Origin: JAMQKA01 sp043951865 | GTDB taxonomy: Bacteria; Bacteroidota; Rhodothermia; Balneolales; Balneolaceae | Direction of reading: 5' to 3' | Length of the DNA stretch: 43,162 bases | NCBI RefSeq assembly: GCF_043951865.1 | Contig: NZ_JBINJF010000033.1 | Span: 1 to 43,162, forward strand | Shown: positions 16,301 through 23,655 of the stretch, in pieces | Position numbering within the stretch: the first letter of the stretch is position 1 | Layout of the letters: every line of letters starts with the position of its first letter | The notes under the pieces: model-generated | What the model was told of the DNA's origin: nothing | The model's database searches: none | Seen by the model: the letters and a program-made list of their open reading frames with translations, nothing else | Program-made: the position numbers and the translations under genes

Positions 16301-17107
16301 ATGTCCCTAGAACTCCGTTCTCCCATACACGAACGAGCAGCTATCGAAGTTCCCGGCGAAGCAGCCCAGCTCGGGAAGTCGTTCAACGGTACCATCTGTT
16401 CCAGCAAAGGGGACGAGTATAAAATCCGGAATAATATTATTGACCTTTTGGGAGAAACGCCCCCCTCGATGTCCTGGGCCCAGAGCAGCAACCACTGGAA
16501 GGTGACGGCTGCTGCTTACGAGGATTTATGGCGGAAACGATCGCTCTCCCTGCTTACGGGGGAGGAGTTCCCAATCGAAAAAGAGCAGGAGCTGCTGATT
16601 GAGTGGCTCAATCCGCGGCCCGGCAATCTCTACCTGGATATCGGGTGTTCTACGGCATTGTATGCCCGGCTGGTTAAAAAAGCCCAGCCGGAATCCCGTG
16701 TTGTAGCCCTCGACTTTTCATCCCAGATGCTGGAGGAGGCCCGCCTGAAGGCCGAGGCAGACCAAACCGACCTGTACCTGCTTCGCGGAGACGCCCGCGA
16801 ACTACCCTTTTTTGGAGCGACGTTCGACGGATTGATGATGGGAGGCACCCTCAACGAACTCACCGACCCGATGAAAGTTCTGTACGAGGCGCGGCGGGTT
16901 ATCAGGAAGGAGGGCAGCTTTTTTATGATGCACCTTGTCAAATCGGATGCCTGGTATGTACGGCTGCTGCAGGACTCCGCGGAATTTGGTGGACTCAAAT
17001 TCTGGACGGTCCCGGAGAGTAACGAGCTGTTTGAGCGCGCCGGGTTTTCAGTTGAGCAGCAACGCAACAGGGGAATTGTTTGCTTTACCAAACTACAGCC
17101 GGAATGA
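16301..17107 (+). CDS. Class I SAM-dependent methyltransferase with degenerate Trm112/zinc-ribbon-like N-terminus
   Basis: 268 residues. The N-terminal 50 residues (NGTICSSKGDEYKIRNNIIDLLG) resemble the zinc-ribbon/Trm112-like leader found on many methyltransferases, but only one Cys remains, so it probably does not bind zinc. The catalytic domain has motif I at 110-120 (LYLDIGCSTALYA, a looser GxGxG), the acidic D138 in VVALDFSSQM, and D-A-R-E-L-P-F at about 160. NELTDPMKVLYEARRVIRKEG is the motif III region. The substrate is unknown; related proteins act on small molecules or lipids. It converges on the metallopeptidase gene with 47 bp between stops. Confidence 0.8.
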   Translation: MSLELRSPIHERAAIEVPGEAAQLGKSFNGTICSSKGDEYKIRNNIIDLLGETPPSMSWAQSSNHWKVTAAAYEDLWRKRSLSLLTGEEFPIEKEQELLIEWLNPRPGNLYLDIGCSTALYARLVKKAQPESRVVALDFSSQMLEEARLKAEADQTDLYLLRGDARELPFFGATFDGLMMGGTLNELTDPMKVLYEARRVIRKEGSFFMMHLVKSDAWYVRLLQDSAEFGGLKFWTVPESNELFERAGFSVEQQRNRGIVCFTKLQPE

Positions 17108-17154
17108 TGTTTTTGACCTGTCTTTTCCCTTGTGGGCAACAATTTTTATGGTAT

Positions 17155-17928
17155 CTAATAGTTTTGCAGGAACGTCTCGTACTCGGTTTCGACCTCCCAA
17201 AACTGCTTGCCGTAGATCTCAAAAAATACAGAGTCGAAATCCTGCCTTTGAGCTTCGCAGTAAAGCTGCCGGAATGCATTCAGCCCGTACTCCTGCACCA
17301 GGTATTTGGTAAATGAGCCGGCGGCCGGGTATGAATAGCGAGACTCAATGCCGCTCCACCCGGTGACCATCGCTTCAACGGCCGGAAGGGTGCCCGCCTC
17401 CATTCTCTTTTTACTGATGCTAAACAGATTCGTCGTACTGATAGCCGGGTCTCCCCAGTAGTCATCCAGCCACACTGCCAGGCCCTCGGCAAACACGGGT
17501 TCCGATACGGGACACCATTCATAAAAGACCACCAGGTGGCTCAGCTCATGGAGGGAAACGCCCGGAACGCCGATCGACTGTATCTCAGAATTGTAGATCA
17601 CTTCAATGGTTCCGATTTCCGGATGAGCGATCCCGGTCCTGTCGGTCTCTCCCATATCTTGCCTGGAATCATATATATAGACCTTTAACATTCGAGTGAA
17701 GGAGATATCCAGCCGCTCGTTAATTTCACGGTAGGCCCGCTCCTGTTCCTGCTGGATCTTCTCAATTGCACGCTCTGCTTCACTGTTATCCCTTACATAA
17801 AAAATATAATGTTCGGATCGGTATGTATTCCAGTCGCCATTTTTTTCATCGGCAGAATCGAAAAGCCGGGTACATCCCGTGCCTGCAAATAGTAGCGTAA
17901 TACAAATCAGGATCTTATATCTCATCAA
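17155..17928 (-). CDS. Lipoprotein zinc metallopeptidase of the gluzincin type
   Basis: 257 residues. Lipobox FAGTGC makes C19 the lipidated residue, so it faces the periplasm or the surface. The zinc site is H127-E-L-S-H131, with E148 in FAEGLAVWLDD as the expected third ligand. This HExxH...E pattern, plus an aromatic-rich C-terminal half, resembles the Peptidase_MA-like families found in Bacteroidota. The region before it (YRSEHYIFYVRDNSEAERAIEKIQQ) is the usual N-terminal beta/alpha lobe. Its start overlaps the end of the outer-membrane protein gene upstream by 4 bp (17925-17928), so the two are co-translated. The substrate is unknown. Confidence 0.82.
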   Translation of the reverse strand: MMRYKILICITLLFAGTGCTRLFDSADEKNGDWNTYRSEHYIFYVRDNSEAERAIEKIQQEQERAYREINERLDISFTRMLKVYIYDSRQDMGETDRTGIAHPEIGTIEVIYNSEIQSIGVPGVSLHELSHLVVFYEWCPVSEPVFAEGLAVWLDDYWGDPAISTTNLFSISKKRMEAGTLPAVEAMVTGWSGIESRYSYPAAGSFTKYLVQEYGLNAFRQLYCEAQRQDFDSVFFEIYGKQFWEVETEYETFLQNY

Positions 17929-18695
17929 TCGTCCTCCAGCCTAAAACTTATGCCCAAACTGATACCCTGGTATGTTCGCCGTTGCTGCTCATTATACAGA
18001 TACTCCAGGCGTTCACTCCAGTTGTACCGTAAATAAAATTTCCAGTTGACAGCCGGTCGGTACGCGATATTCATACTGATATCAGACATCCAGCCATTGG
18101 CCTTGTATTCAGCTTCGCTGTCAACTTGTTGTTTCACCTCCTGGCGTCCCCAAAAACCTCCATTGACCATATTGAGCCGTGCCGTTAGCGGGAATCCCGG
18201 TTGCCTGTATCGCAGAACAAGGTTTACTCCTCCGCCATACAGCAGGTGGTTATTCTCAACGGAGCTGTTGGCGCCGGCCTGCAGGTGGGTAATCTGATTC
18301 TGTACAAAAAGATAAGGACCAGATCCTAAGTCCAGGTGCAGATCGGCCACATTTCGAAAATGAAAATAGGTATACTCATAGTTGACCTGCAATGAAAGGA
18401 ACCTGTCAGTAAATGACGAAATATCTGCAGGATAAAGCCGGGGATTGTTTTGCCGGTTGTAACTGAATGTAGCCAGATGGTAGGATCCCTGGTCCGCGTA
18501 GTAAAGAGAAAGTCCCGAACTAAAACCGTTGGCTGTTTGATAAACAGGAGCCCGCAGTCCAGTGGGAGTAACTTCCTGGTGCAGATACCCTCCATCCACG
18601 CTTAGCCAGGTCTTATAAACCTGGGCCTGAACCGGACCGCTGGTCAACAGCAACAACAGCATTAAACAGGAATATCGTACCATTCGACCCTTCAT
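17925..18695 (-). CDS. Small outer-membrane beta-barrel protein, unknown family
   Basis: 256 residues. Residues 1-24 form a signal peptide (LMLLLLLTSGPVQAQ). The remainder is made of alternating amphipathic strands with aromatic girdles (FSSGLSLYYADQGSYHLATFSYNR; LQVNYEYTYFHFRNVADLHLDLGSG; NWKFYLRYNWSERLEYLYNEQQ; GISLGISFRLE), which fits an 8 to 12 stranded barrel. The last residues are acidic rather than ending in Phe. The gene overlaps the metallopeptidase lipoprotein by 4 bp. The pair may act together at the outer membrane, but I have no family name for it. Confidence 0.65.
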   Translation of the reverse strand: MKGRMVRYSCLMLLLLLTSGPVQAQVYKTWLSVDGGYLHQEVTPTGLRAPVYQTANGFSSGLSLYYADQGSYHLATFSYNRQNNPRLYPADISSFTDRFLSLQVNYEYTYFHFRNVADLHLDLGSGPYLFVQNQITHLQAGANSSVENNHLLYGGGVNLVLRYRQPGFPLTARLNMVNGGFWGRQEVKQQVDSEAEYKANGWMSDISMNIAYRPAVNWKFYLRYNWSERLEYLYNEQQRRTYQGISLGISFRLEDD

Positions 18696-18772
18696 GCTTC
18701 TGACATTATATTACTTGTTTTGTTTGAGGACGGTTGCAAAACCGGTTTGAGCACTTGCCAGTCACCACAAAC

Positions 18773-19678
18773 TTATCCAGACCGGGTGTGGGTTTTCAAC
18801 AACTCCCTGATTTTTTTCTCCTTCTTCTCGCTCGCCCTGTCCAGCGGTTTGGAGACCTCCGCAGAACAGATATCCAGTGCCTGCAGGGCACACTTGATGC
18901 CGTTAACGACTTTTTCGGCAATAAAACCGCTGCCACCATATACCACTTTCGTCAACCGCATAATTTTACGTTGTAAATTTTGAGCCTTGTCCAAATCCCC
19001 AGAGGTTACCGCCTTGTACATGGCGACATATAGTTCCGGGAAAATGTTGGCTCCGCCCGGTATACCGCCTTGTCCACCCACGATCAGGGATTCCATCAGC
19101 AGCTCTTCGGGACCCATATAGAGCTCCGTTTCGGTCTGTTCGGTGAGTTCCCGGAGTCGCTGGAAATATATCATATCGCCTGAGCTATCTTTCATTCCGC
19201 GTACGCCCTCCCTCGGGAGAAGACGGGCGACAGTCTCCAGTTCAAACGATACCTGGGTGACCCCGGGATTATTGTACAGGTATAACGGCAGGGAGATCTC
19301 ATCGAGCATCTGGTCAACCAACCTGTACAGTCCATGCTGTTCTATCTTATAGAAGCTTGGCGGGGCCAGTACCAGCCCCCGGGCTCCACACTCTTTCGCC
19401 TTATCCGCCAGCTCGACGGCCTCCCGGAACGAGGTGTTCATAAGCCCCACCCATACAGGAATTCGTCCCTGCACCTGGTCACACACTTTTTGTATCAGCG
19501 TAACGCGCATGGACTGCTTTATACTGGGGCCCTCCCCGGTAGTCCCCAAAAGAAACAGGCCGTGCACCCCGCCCGATATGAGATGTTCCACCAGGTTTTC
19601 TATGCCCGGCAGGTCCAGCGCGTCATCATTCAGCAGCGGGGTTACCATGGGCGGTACAATTCCTTCAACTCTGTTCAT
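18773..19678 (-). CDS. Dihydrodipicolinate synthase / N-acetylneuraminate lyase family aldolase
   Basis: 301 residues, a (beta/alpha)8 class I aldolase. The substrate-carboxylate motif G-T-T-G-E-G is at residues 45-50, Y135 in YLYNNPG is the catalytic tyrosine, and K163 in GMKDSSGD is the Schiff-base lysine. Housekeeping DapA and catabolic NanA share these residues. The context (sialidase-family hydrolase, sodium symporter and GntR regulator on the same strand) favours a catabolic sugar-acid lyase, for example N-acetylneuraminate or a 2-keto-3-deoxy acid. A housekeeping DapA is less likely. The symporter gene ends 61 bp upstream of its start. Confidence 0.85.
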   Translation of the reverse strand: MNRVEGIVPPMVTPLLNDDALDLPGIENLVEHLISGGVHGLFLLGTTGEGPSIKQSMRVTLIQKVCDQVQGRIPVWVGLMNTSFREAVELADKAKECGARGLVLAPPSFYKIEQHGLYRLVDQMLDEISLPLYLYNNPGVTQVSFELETVARLLPREGVRGMKDSSGDMIYFQRLRELTEQTETELYMGPEELLMESLIVGGQGGIPGGANIFPELYVAMYKAVTSGDLDKAQNLQRKIMRLTKVVYGGSGFIAEKVVNGIKCALQALDICSAEVSKPLDRASEKKEKKIRELLKTHTRSG

Positions 19679-19739
19679 ATCAAATAATGGATTTTTTGTT
19701 GCTGATACGATTAAATGCTAAAAACCGGCCAGGCGGTCG

Positions 19740-21221
19740 CTACTCATTCCTGGTGCTATCTCCTTTGATCAAGGATCCCAAAAAGCCAACCAAAAAGATG
19801 ACCGTTGTTCCCAGTACAATGGTCAGGTAGGAGTGGATCTGGTAACCGAGCGTACCCTCCAGCTGGAAAAACCTGGACAGGCTCAGCCACATGATCACCC
19901 CGATTCCGGCGATCACCCCGACGATCGGGGCAACAGTATTGCGGGTGCGGGTAAAGATGCCCAGCAGGAACAGCCCGAGCATCCCGCCGCTGAAGATCGA
20001 AGAGAGTTTCCACCAGGCATCCAGCGCACTGGTGACATCAACCAGGGAGAGCCCTATAAAAATTCCTGCAGATCCGACCAGCAGGGAAGAGACGTACAGC
20101 ACCCGCATCGAATCCCGCTCACTGGCCGCACGCTTGAAAAAACGCTCGTAATAATCGGTCAGGAATACGGTGGCTGAACTGTTCAGGCTGGTCGATATCG
20201 TGCTCATTCCCGCTGCAAATATAGAGGCGACCAGCAAACCGGTGATGCCCGGCGGCAGTTCATTAACAATAAAATAGGGGAATATACGATCGCTCCGGCT
20301 GGCCTCCGTAAGTTCGGGCGGCAGGTGCCCGGCAGAGGAGGCATAAAACGCATACAGGGCCGTCCCGATAAACAGGAAAAAGGCGGAGACAGGAATGTAA
20401 AGCAGTCCGCCGTACAATACCGAACGTCGGGCCTCTTCGTCAGTCCGGGCGGCCACATACCGCTGTACATAATTTTGATCGATCCCGTAATTCTGCAAAT
20501 TGATAAACGTACCGTAGATCAGCACCACCCAGAACGTAGACTCATAAATATTCAGATCGAAACTGCCCAGGCTGAACTTGTGATGCTCGAACGCCACGGC
20601 AAACAGCTGTTCGGGTCCTCCCGGCAGGTAGAGCAGGATATAACCGATGCAAAACAGGGCCCCCGCAATAAGAATAATCCCCTGGATGGCATCGGTCCAG
20701 ACCACCGCCTGAAGGCCGCCGAGCACCGAATAGATGATAACGGTAAGGCCGGTAACGATAATAATCGTGGCTATATCCCATCCAAAGACAGCATGAATAG
20801 CCAGCGCCAGCAGGTACAGGATGGTACCGATCCGCATTAGCTGGGTCAGCAAGTAGCAGGTGGAGACATAGACCCGCGCCCACGAGCCAAACCGATCTTC
20901 CAGGTAGGTATAAGCTGAGGGACTGTTGACACTGCGGTAATGTGGCACAAAAAAGTAAAGCGCCACCACAATGGCTATTGGAATGGAAAGGCTGAATACA
21001 AAGGCGTTCCAGTTTGACATGTACGCCTCTCCCGGCAAGGCCAGATAGCTGATGCTGCTGACAAAGGTCGCAAAGATCGACATCCCGATGACCCATCCCG
21101 GGATCGTATTATCACCGAGCGTGAAGGCGGAAGAGGTTTTGTTCTTGCGATAAAAGGAACCGCCAAAAACGGTTATTCCAACCAGGTAGACAAAAAATAT
21201 GACGACATCTATCGTTGTCAT
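19740..21221 (-). CDS. Sodium:solute symporter (SSS family)
   Basis: 493 residues with about 13 hydrophobic helices. The SSS core is clear: MTTIDVVIFFVYLVGITVFGGSFY (TM1), GMSIFATFVSSISYLALPGEAY (unwound TM2 with sodium-site residues), VLGGLQAVVWTDAIQG, NYGIDQNYVQRYVAAR and FAAGMSTISTSLNSSATVFLTD (TM9, whose Ser/Thr pair coordinates sodium). SSS proteins of this subgroup carry sialic acid, sugars or other organic acids inward with sodium. It starts 6 bp after the sialidase-family gene ends, so the two are one transcript and the solute is probably a product of that hydrolase. Confidence 0.92.
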   Translation of the reverse strand: MTTIDVVIFFVYLVGITVFGGSFYRKNKTSSAFTLGDNTIPGWVIGMSIFATFVSSISYLALPGEAYMSNWNAFVFSLSIPIAIVVALYFFVPHYRSVNSPSAYTYLEDRFGSWARVYVSTCYLLTQLMRIGTILYLLALAIHAVFGWDIATIIIVTGLTVIIYSVLGGLQAVVWTDAIQGIILIAGALFCIGYILLYLPGGPEQLFAVAFEHHKFSLGSFDLNIYESTFWVVLIYGTFINLQNYGIDQNYVQRYVAARTDEEARRSVLYGGLLYIPVSAFFLFIGTALYAFYASSAGHLPPELTEASRSDRIFPYFIVNELPPGITGLLVASIFAAGMSTISTSLNSSATVFLTDYYERFFKRAASERDSMRVLYVSSLLVGSAGIFIGLSLVDVTSALDAWWKLSSIFSGGMLGLFLLGIFTRTRNTVAPIVGVIAGIGVIMWLSLSRFFQLEGTLGYQIHSYLTIVLGTTVIFLVGFLGSLIKGDSTRNE

Positions 21222-21227
21222 ATTCTA

Positions 21228-22271
21228 TTAAAAGTCTATCTTTTCCGGATCCAGCACCACATGCTTTACCCTCTTTCTCTTCCAGGTATAGGTGATATGC
21301 ACCAGCCCGTCGGATGCCTGGATGACGGCGGGGTAGGAGTATTCCCCGGGTGTATCCTCGAGTGTTATTACAGTATGCCACTGTTTCCCATCTTCCGAAA
21401 CGGCCACATTCAGCGGCGTTCGGGGCCCGCCCCATTCTCCTTCATCTTTTTCAGAATGGTTGTAGACCAACAGGTGATGTCCATTGTCAAGGGTAACCGC
21501 ATCGGTGCCCGAATTGGGATTGGGAAGTTCGGTAGGTGTCAGCGAACTCCAGCTATAGCCCCCGTCATAGGACCACGAGGTGATAATGCGATTATTTTTG
21601 CTGCGGGCCAGTATCTGGAGTGTATCACCCCCGTGCCGGAGGATGCTGGGCTGAATCACATCGTACTCCTTCGCGTCGTTGATCGGCCCGACCAGCTGCC
21701 ATGTTTTGCCGGTGTCCGGGGAAATCTCGAAGTGGACACGCCACCCGTCATGCTCTGTGCTCGACGGGCTGATCAGGCGGCCATCTTCTGTCATAATCGG
21801 CTTGTTTTTGATGGGGCCTAAAATATCTTCCGGCAGCCGGTATCCCCGTGACCAGCTTTGCCCGTAATCGCCGGAGGTCTTCAGGGCACCCCACCATTCC
21901 CTGGGATTTGGCCCGACTTTGTAAAACAACATCAGCTTTCCGTCGGGCACCTGGAACAATACTGGGTTCCACGTGGGATATCGCTTGTCGGCATGTTGCA
22001 CTCCGTCGGCCACTGAAACCGGATCTGACCAACCAGCGCCCGTATTGCGGCTCAGCCAGATCTCCACATCCTCGTTGCTCTCTTCGGTGCCCCCAAACCA
22101 GGCGGCAACCAGTCCATCGGGAGTCGACTCAATGGTGGAGGCATGGCACTCCTCGAACGGAGCTTCGGTAAAAATAAACTCACTTTTTGTTATGGCTGTA
22201 TTCTGAGCATCACATACTGCGCTTATTAGCAGTGATATCAAGATCGATAGAAAAATGACTGTTCGCTGCAT
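21228..22271 (-). CDS. Secreted sialidase-family (BNR/Asp-box) glycoside hydrolase
   Basis: 347 residues. A signal peptide covers 1-23 (IFLSILISLLISAVCDAQ). A six-bladed propeller is predicted, with Asp boxes at 133-140 (SGDYGQSW), 184-191 (SPDTGKTW), 234-241 (SYDGGYSW) and a weaker one near 292-298. ECHASTIESTPDGLVAAWFGGTEESNEDVEIW is the opening blade of BNR_2-type sialidases. The classical sialidase arginine triad and FRIP motif are not obvious, so the enzyme may cleave a different sugar acid or a rhamnosyl bond, as related propeller families do. It is the first gene of the hydrolase-symporter-aldolase operon; an operator-like site lies about 60 bp upstream. Confidence 0.82.
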   Translation of the reverse strand: MQRTVIFLSILISLLISAVCDAQNTAITKSEFIFTEAPFEECHASTIESTPDGLVAAWFGGTEESNEDVEIWLSRNTGAGWSDPVSVADGVQHADKRYPTWNPVLFQVPDGKLMLFYKVGPNPREWWGALKTSGDYGQSWSRGYRLPEDILGPIKNKPIMTEDGRLISPSSTEHDGWRVHFEISPDTGKTWQLVGPINDAKEYDVIQPSILRHGGDTLQILARSKNNRIITSWSYDGGYSWSSLTPTELPNPNSGTDAVTLDNGHHLLVYNHSEKDEGEWGGPRTPLNVAVSEDGKQWHTVITLEDTPGEYSYPAVIQASDGLVHITYTWKRKRVKHVVLDPEKIDF

Positions 22272-22330
22272 ACGTATAATAATCAGTAGTTAAGATTTTG
22301 ATCCCCTGTATGATGCATCAACAGATCCCG

Positions 22331-22344
22331 TTGGCTAGACCTAA
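22331..22344. promoter_or_regulatory. Candidate GntR/HutC operator upstream of the sialidase operon
   Basis: TTGGCTAGACCTAA keeps five of the six fixed bases of the HutC-type consensus GTnTAnAC on either strand. It is also close to the GGTCTAGACC core of amino-sugar regulators such as DasR/NagR. It lies 60 bp before the sialidase-family start, where repression would be effective. No experiment supports it. Confidence 0.35.
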
Positions 22345-22779
22345 TCTGACTATTTTTATGCAAAAAGTCATCCATAATATTTCTTTATGTTGATTGTGAA
22401 GGATGATTGCGCGTTAAGCCCTTGGTCAAGGCATAGCTTTTTCTCGCTGGTCATGGTTAAGAAATGCAAAGCAGGGATTTTCTGGACTTGGGGTTGCCAC
22501 ATTATTTGTTTTATCCGTTCCAGCCTGCGGATTTATAAGCCGCCCGGTAAAAGCGCAGCGCAGGCGTGTAGAAAGAAACCGTGCAGGGCGGGGAGCCACG
22601 TCCGTACAATATCTCAGTTTCTTTAGCCACAGCGGAACCCATCCAGGCGAATAAATCCACCGCCGGTGATTTTAGCTCGTTTTTTGATCACTCAATATAA
22701 TGAACAGGCAAGGATGATTAGGAAAACCCAACGGAAAAAGTAACTGTATTCCTTATGAGAGGTGTCACTGTTTCTATCC
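22345..22779. other. Unexplained intergenic stretch between the sialidase operon and the GntR gene
   Basis: A plus-strand frame of 79 codons (22387-22626) is rich in Arg, Cys and Lys and has no recognisable domain or ribosome-binding site. In another frame a hydrophobic run ending VPAC hints at an eroded lipoprotein signal. No hairpin with a T-run was seen at the 3' end of the GntR gene. The stretch is probably non-coding or decayed. Confidence 0.4.
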
Positions 22780-23511
22780 CTAAGAGGTGGATCTCTGAAA
22801 TCGAATGGAATATGAAAATTCATCGCTCCGATAGTAACCAACGTTATACTCAATCGGGCGATTCCCAGAATCGAGAACGAGTCTCTGGCGATAAAGAATC
22901 GGTAGATTCTCATCCACTCTCAAATACTTGGCTATTTTTTTATCTGCTGAGATAGCGCTCAGCTCCTCATTTGAGTAGACTGGATAAACGGAATAATCAT
23001 CCTCCAGGATCGAATATAAAGGTCGGGTAAAATCCTCTTCCCCAGTCAACTTTATTCGGGGATGGAACCATGAAACAAAGTATACAAAAGGATGATTTTC
23101 GTCCCCACGTAGCCTCTCCAGTTTTAACACCTGCTTTCCTTCGTCTATTTGCAACGCTTCTGCCACTTCTCTATTTGCAGCTTCAAAATGGGACTGTATC
23201 AGGTAGTTATGTAGCTCAACGCCTTTTCGCAGCATCTCCTCGGTAAAACTGTGCCACTCAGAAAGGTAAGTTGTAATATTTTGATCTGACACATACGTGC
23301 CTTTTCCTGCTCGTCTCTCCAGCAGTCCTTCACGTACCAATTGCATTATTCCCTGGCGCACTGTGTTCCTGGACACTCCAAATTGGCTGGCCAATTCTTC
23401 TTCTTTAGGCAAAAACTTTCCACTGTCATACTCTCCGCTTTCTATCAAATCTCGCAGATAATCTTCAATCTGCTTATATAAAGGAACGGATGATTTATGA
23501 TCGATTTGCAT
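22780..23511 (-). CDS. GntR-family (HutC/UTRA) transcriptional regulator
   Basis: 243 residues. The N-terminal winged helix spans 1-75 (SSVPLYKQIEDYLRDLIESGEY, LPKEEELASQFGVSRNTVRQGIMQLVREGLLERRAGKGTYV). A UTRA effector domain spans about 90-240 (KVLKLERLRGDENHPFVYFVSWFHP; RPIEYNVGYYRSDEFSYSIRFQR). UTRA regulators commonly sense sugar phosphates or sugar acids. It is on the same strand as the sialidase, symporter and aldolase genes, separated by about 500 bp, so it is a likely local repressor. Two palindromes in its own upstream region suggest autoregulation. Confidence 0.92.
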   Translation of the reverse strand: MQIDHKSSVPLYKQIEDYLRDLIESGEYDSGKFLPKEEELASQFGVSRNTVRQGIMQLVREGLLERRAGKGTYVSDQNITTYLSEWHSFTEEMLRKGVELHNYLIQSHFEAANREVAEALQIDEGKQVLKLERLRGDENHPFVYFVSWFHPRIKLTGEEDFTRPLYSILEDDYSVYPVYSNEELSAISADKKIAKYLRVDENLPILYRQRLVLDSGNRPIEYNVGYYRSDEFSYSIRFQRSTS

Positions 23512-23516
23512 TGAAA

Positions 23517-23528
23517 ACTGGTACCAGT
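23517..23528. promoter_or_regulatory. Perfect 12-bp palindrome just upstream of the GntR gene
   Basis: actggtaccagt begins 6 bp before the GntR start codon. Its arms ACTGGT and ACCAGT equal the outer arms of known amino-sugar GntR operators (ACTGGT-CTAG-ACCAGT) but lack the central four bases. Its position suits autorepression. Evidence is the sequence alone. Confidence 0.35.
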
Positions 23529-23576
23529 AATTCCAAGTTTAGTATAGATTCATTTAATACTATGTTAACACATTTA

Positions 23577-23596
23577 ATAAATGTACGTACATTTAT
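23577..23596. promoter_or_regulatory. Perfect 20-bp palindrome between the GntR gene and the DUF2231-cytochrome gene
   Basis: ataaatgtacgtacatttat is its own reverse complement over all 20 bases. It lies 66 bp upstream of the GntR start and 60 bp beyond the stop of the DUF2231-cytochrome gene. No T-run follows it, so it is more likely a dimeric-regulator operator than a terminator. Confidence 0.5.
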
Positions 23597-23655
23597 ACAA
23601 ATCATAAAGATTTTAATATTTAAAATTGATTAGTGTACAGATACCAAAGCTATAC

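Noticed and set aside
22387..22626. Possible group II intron or small Cys/Arg-rich gene
   Set aside because: The text near 22560-22610 (gagccacgtccgtac) recalled intron domain V, but the required stem and GAAA loop are absent. No reverse transcriptase is nearby and no ribosome-binding site was seen.
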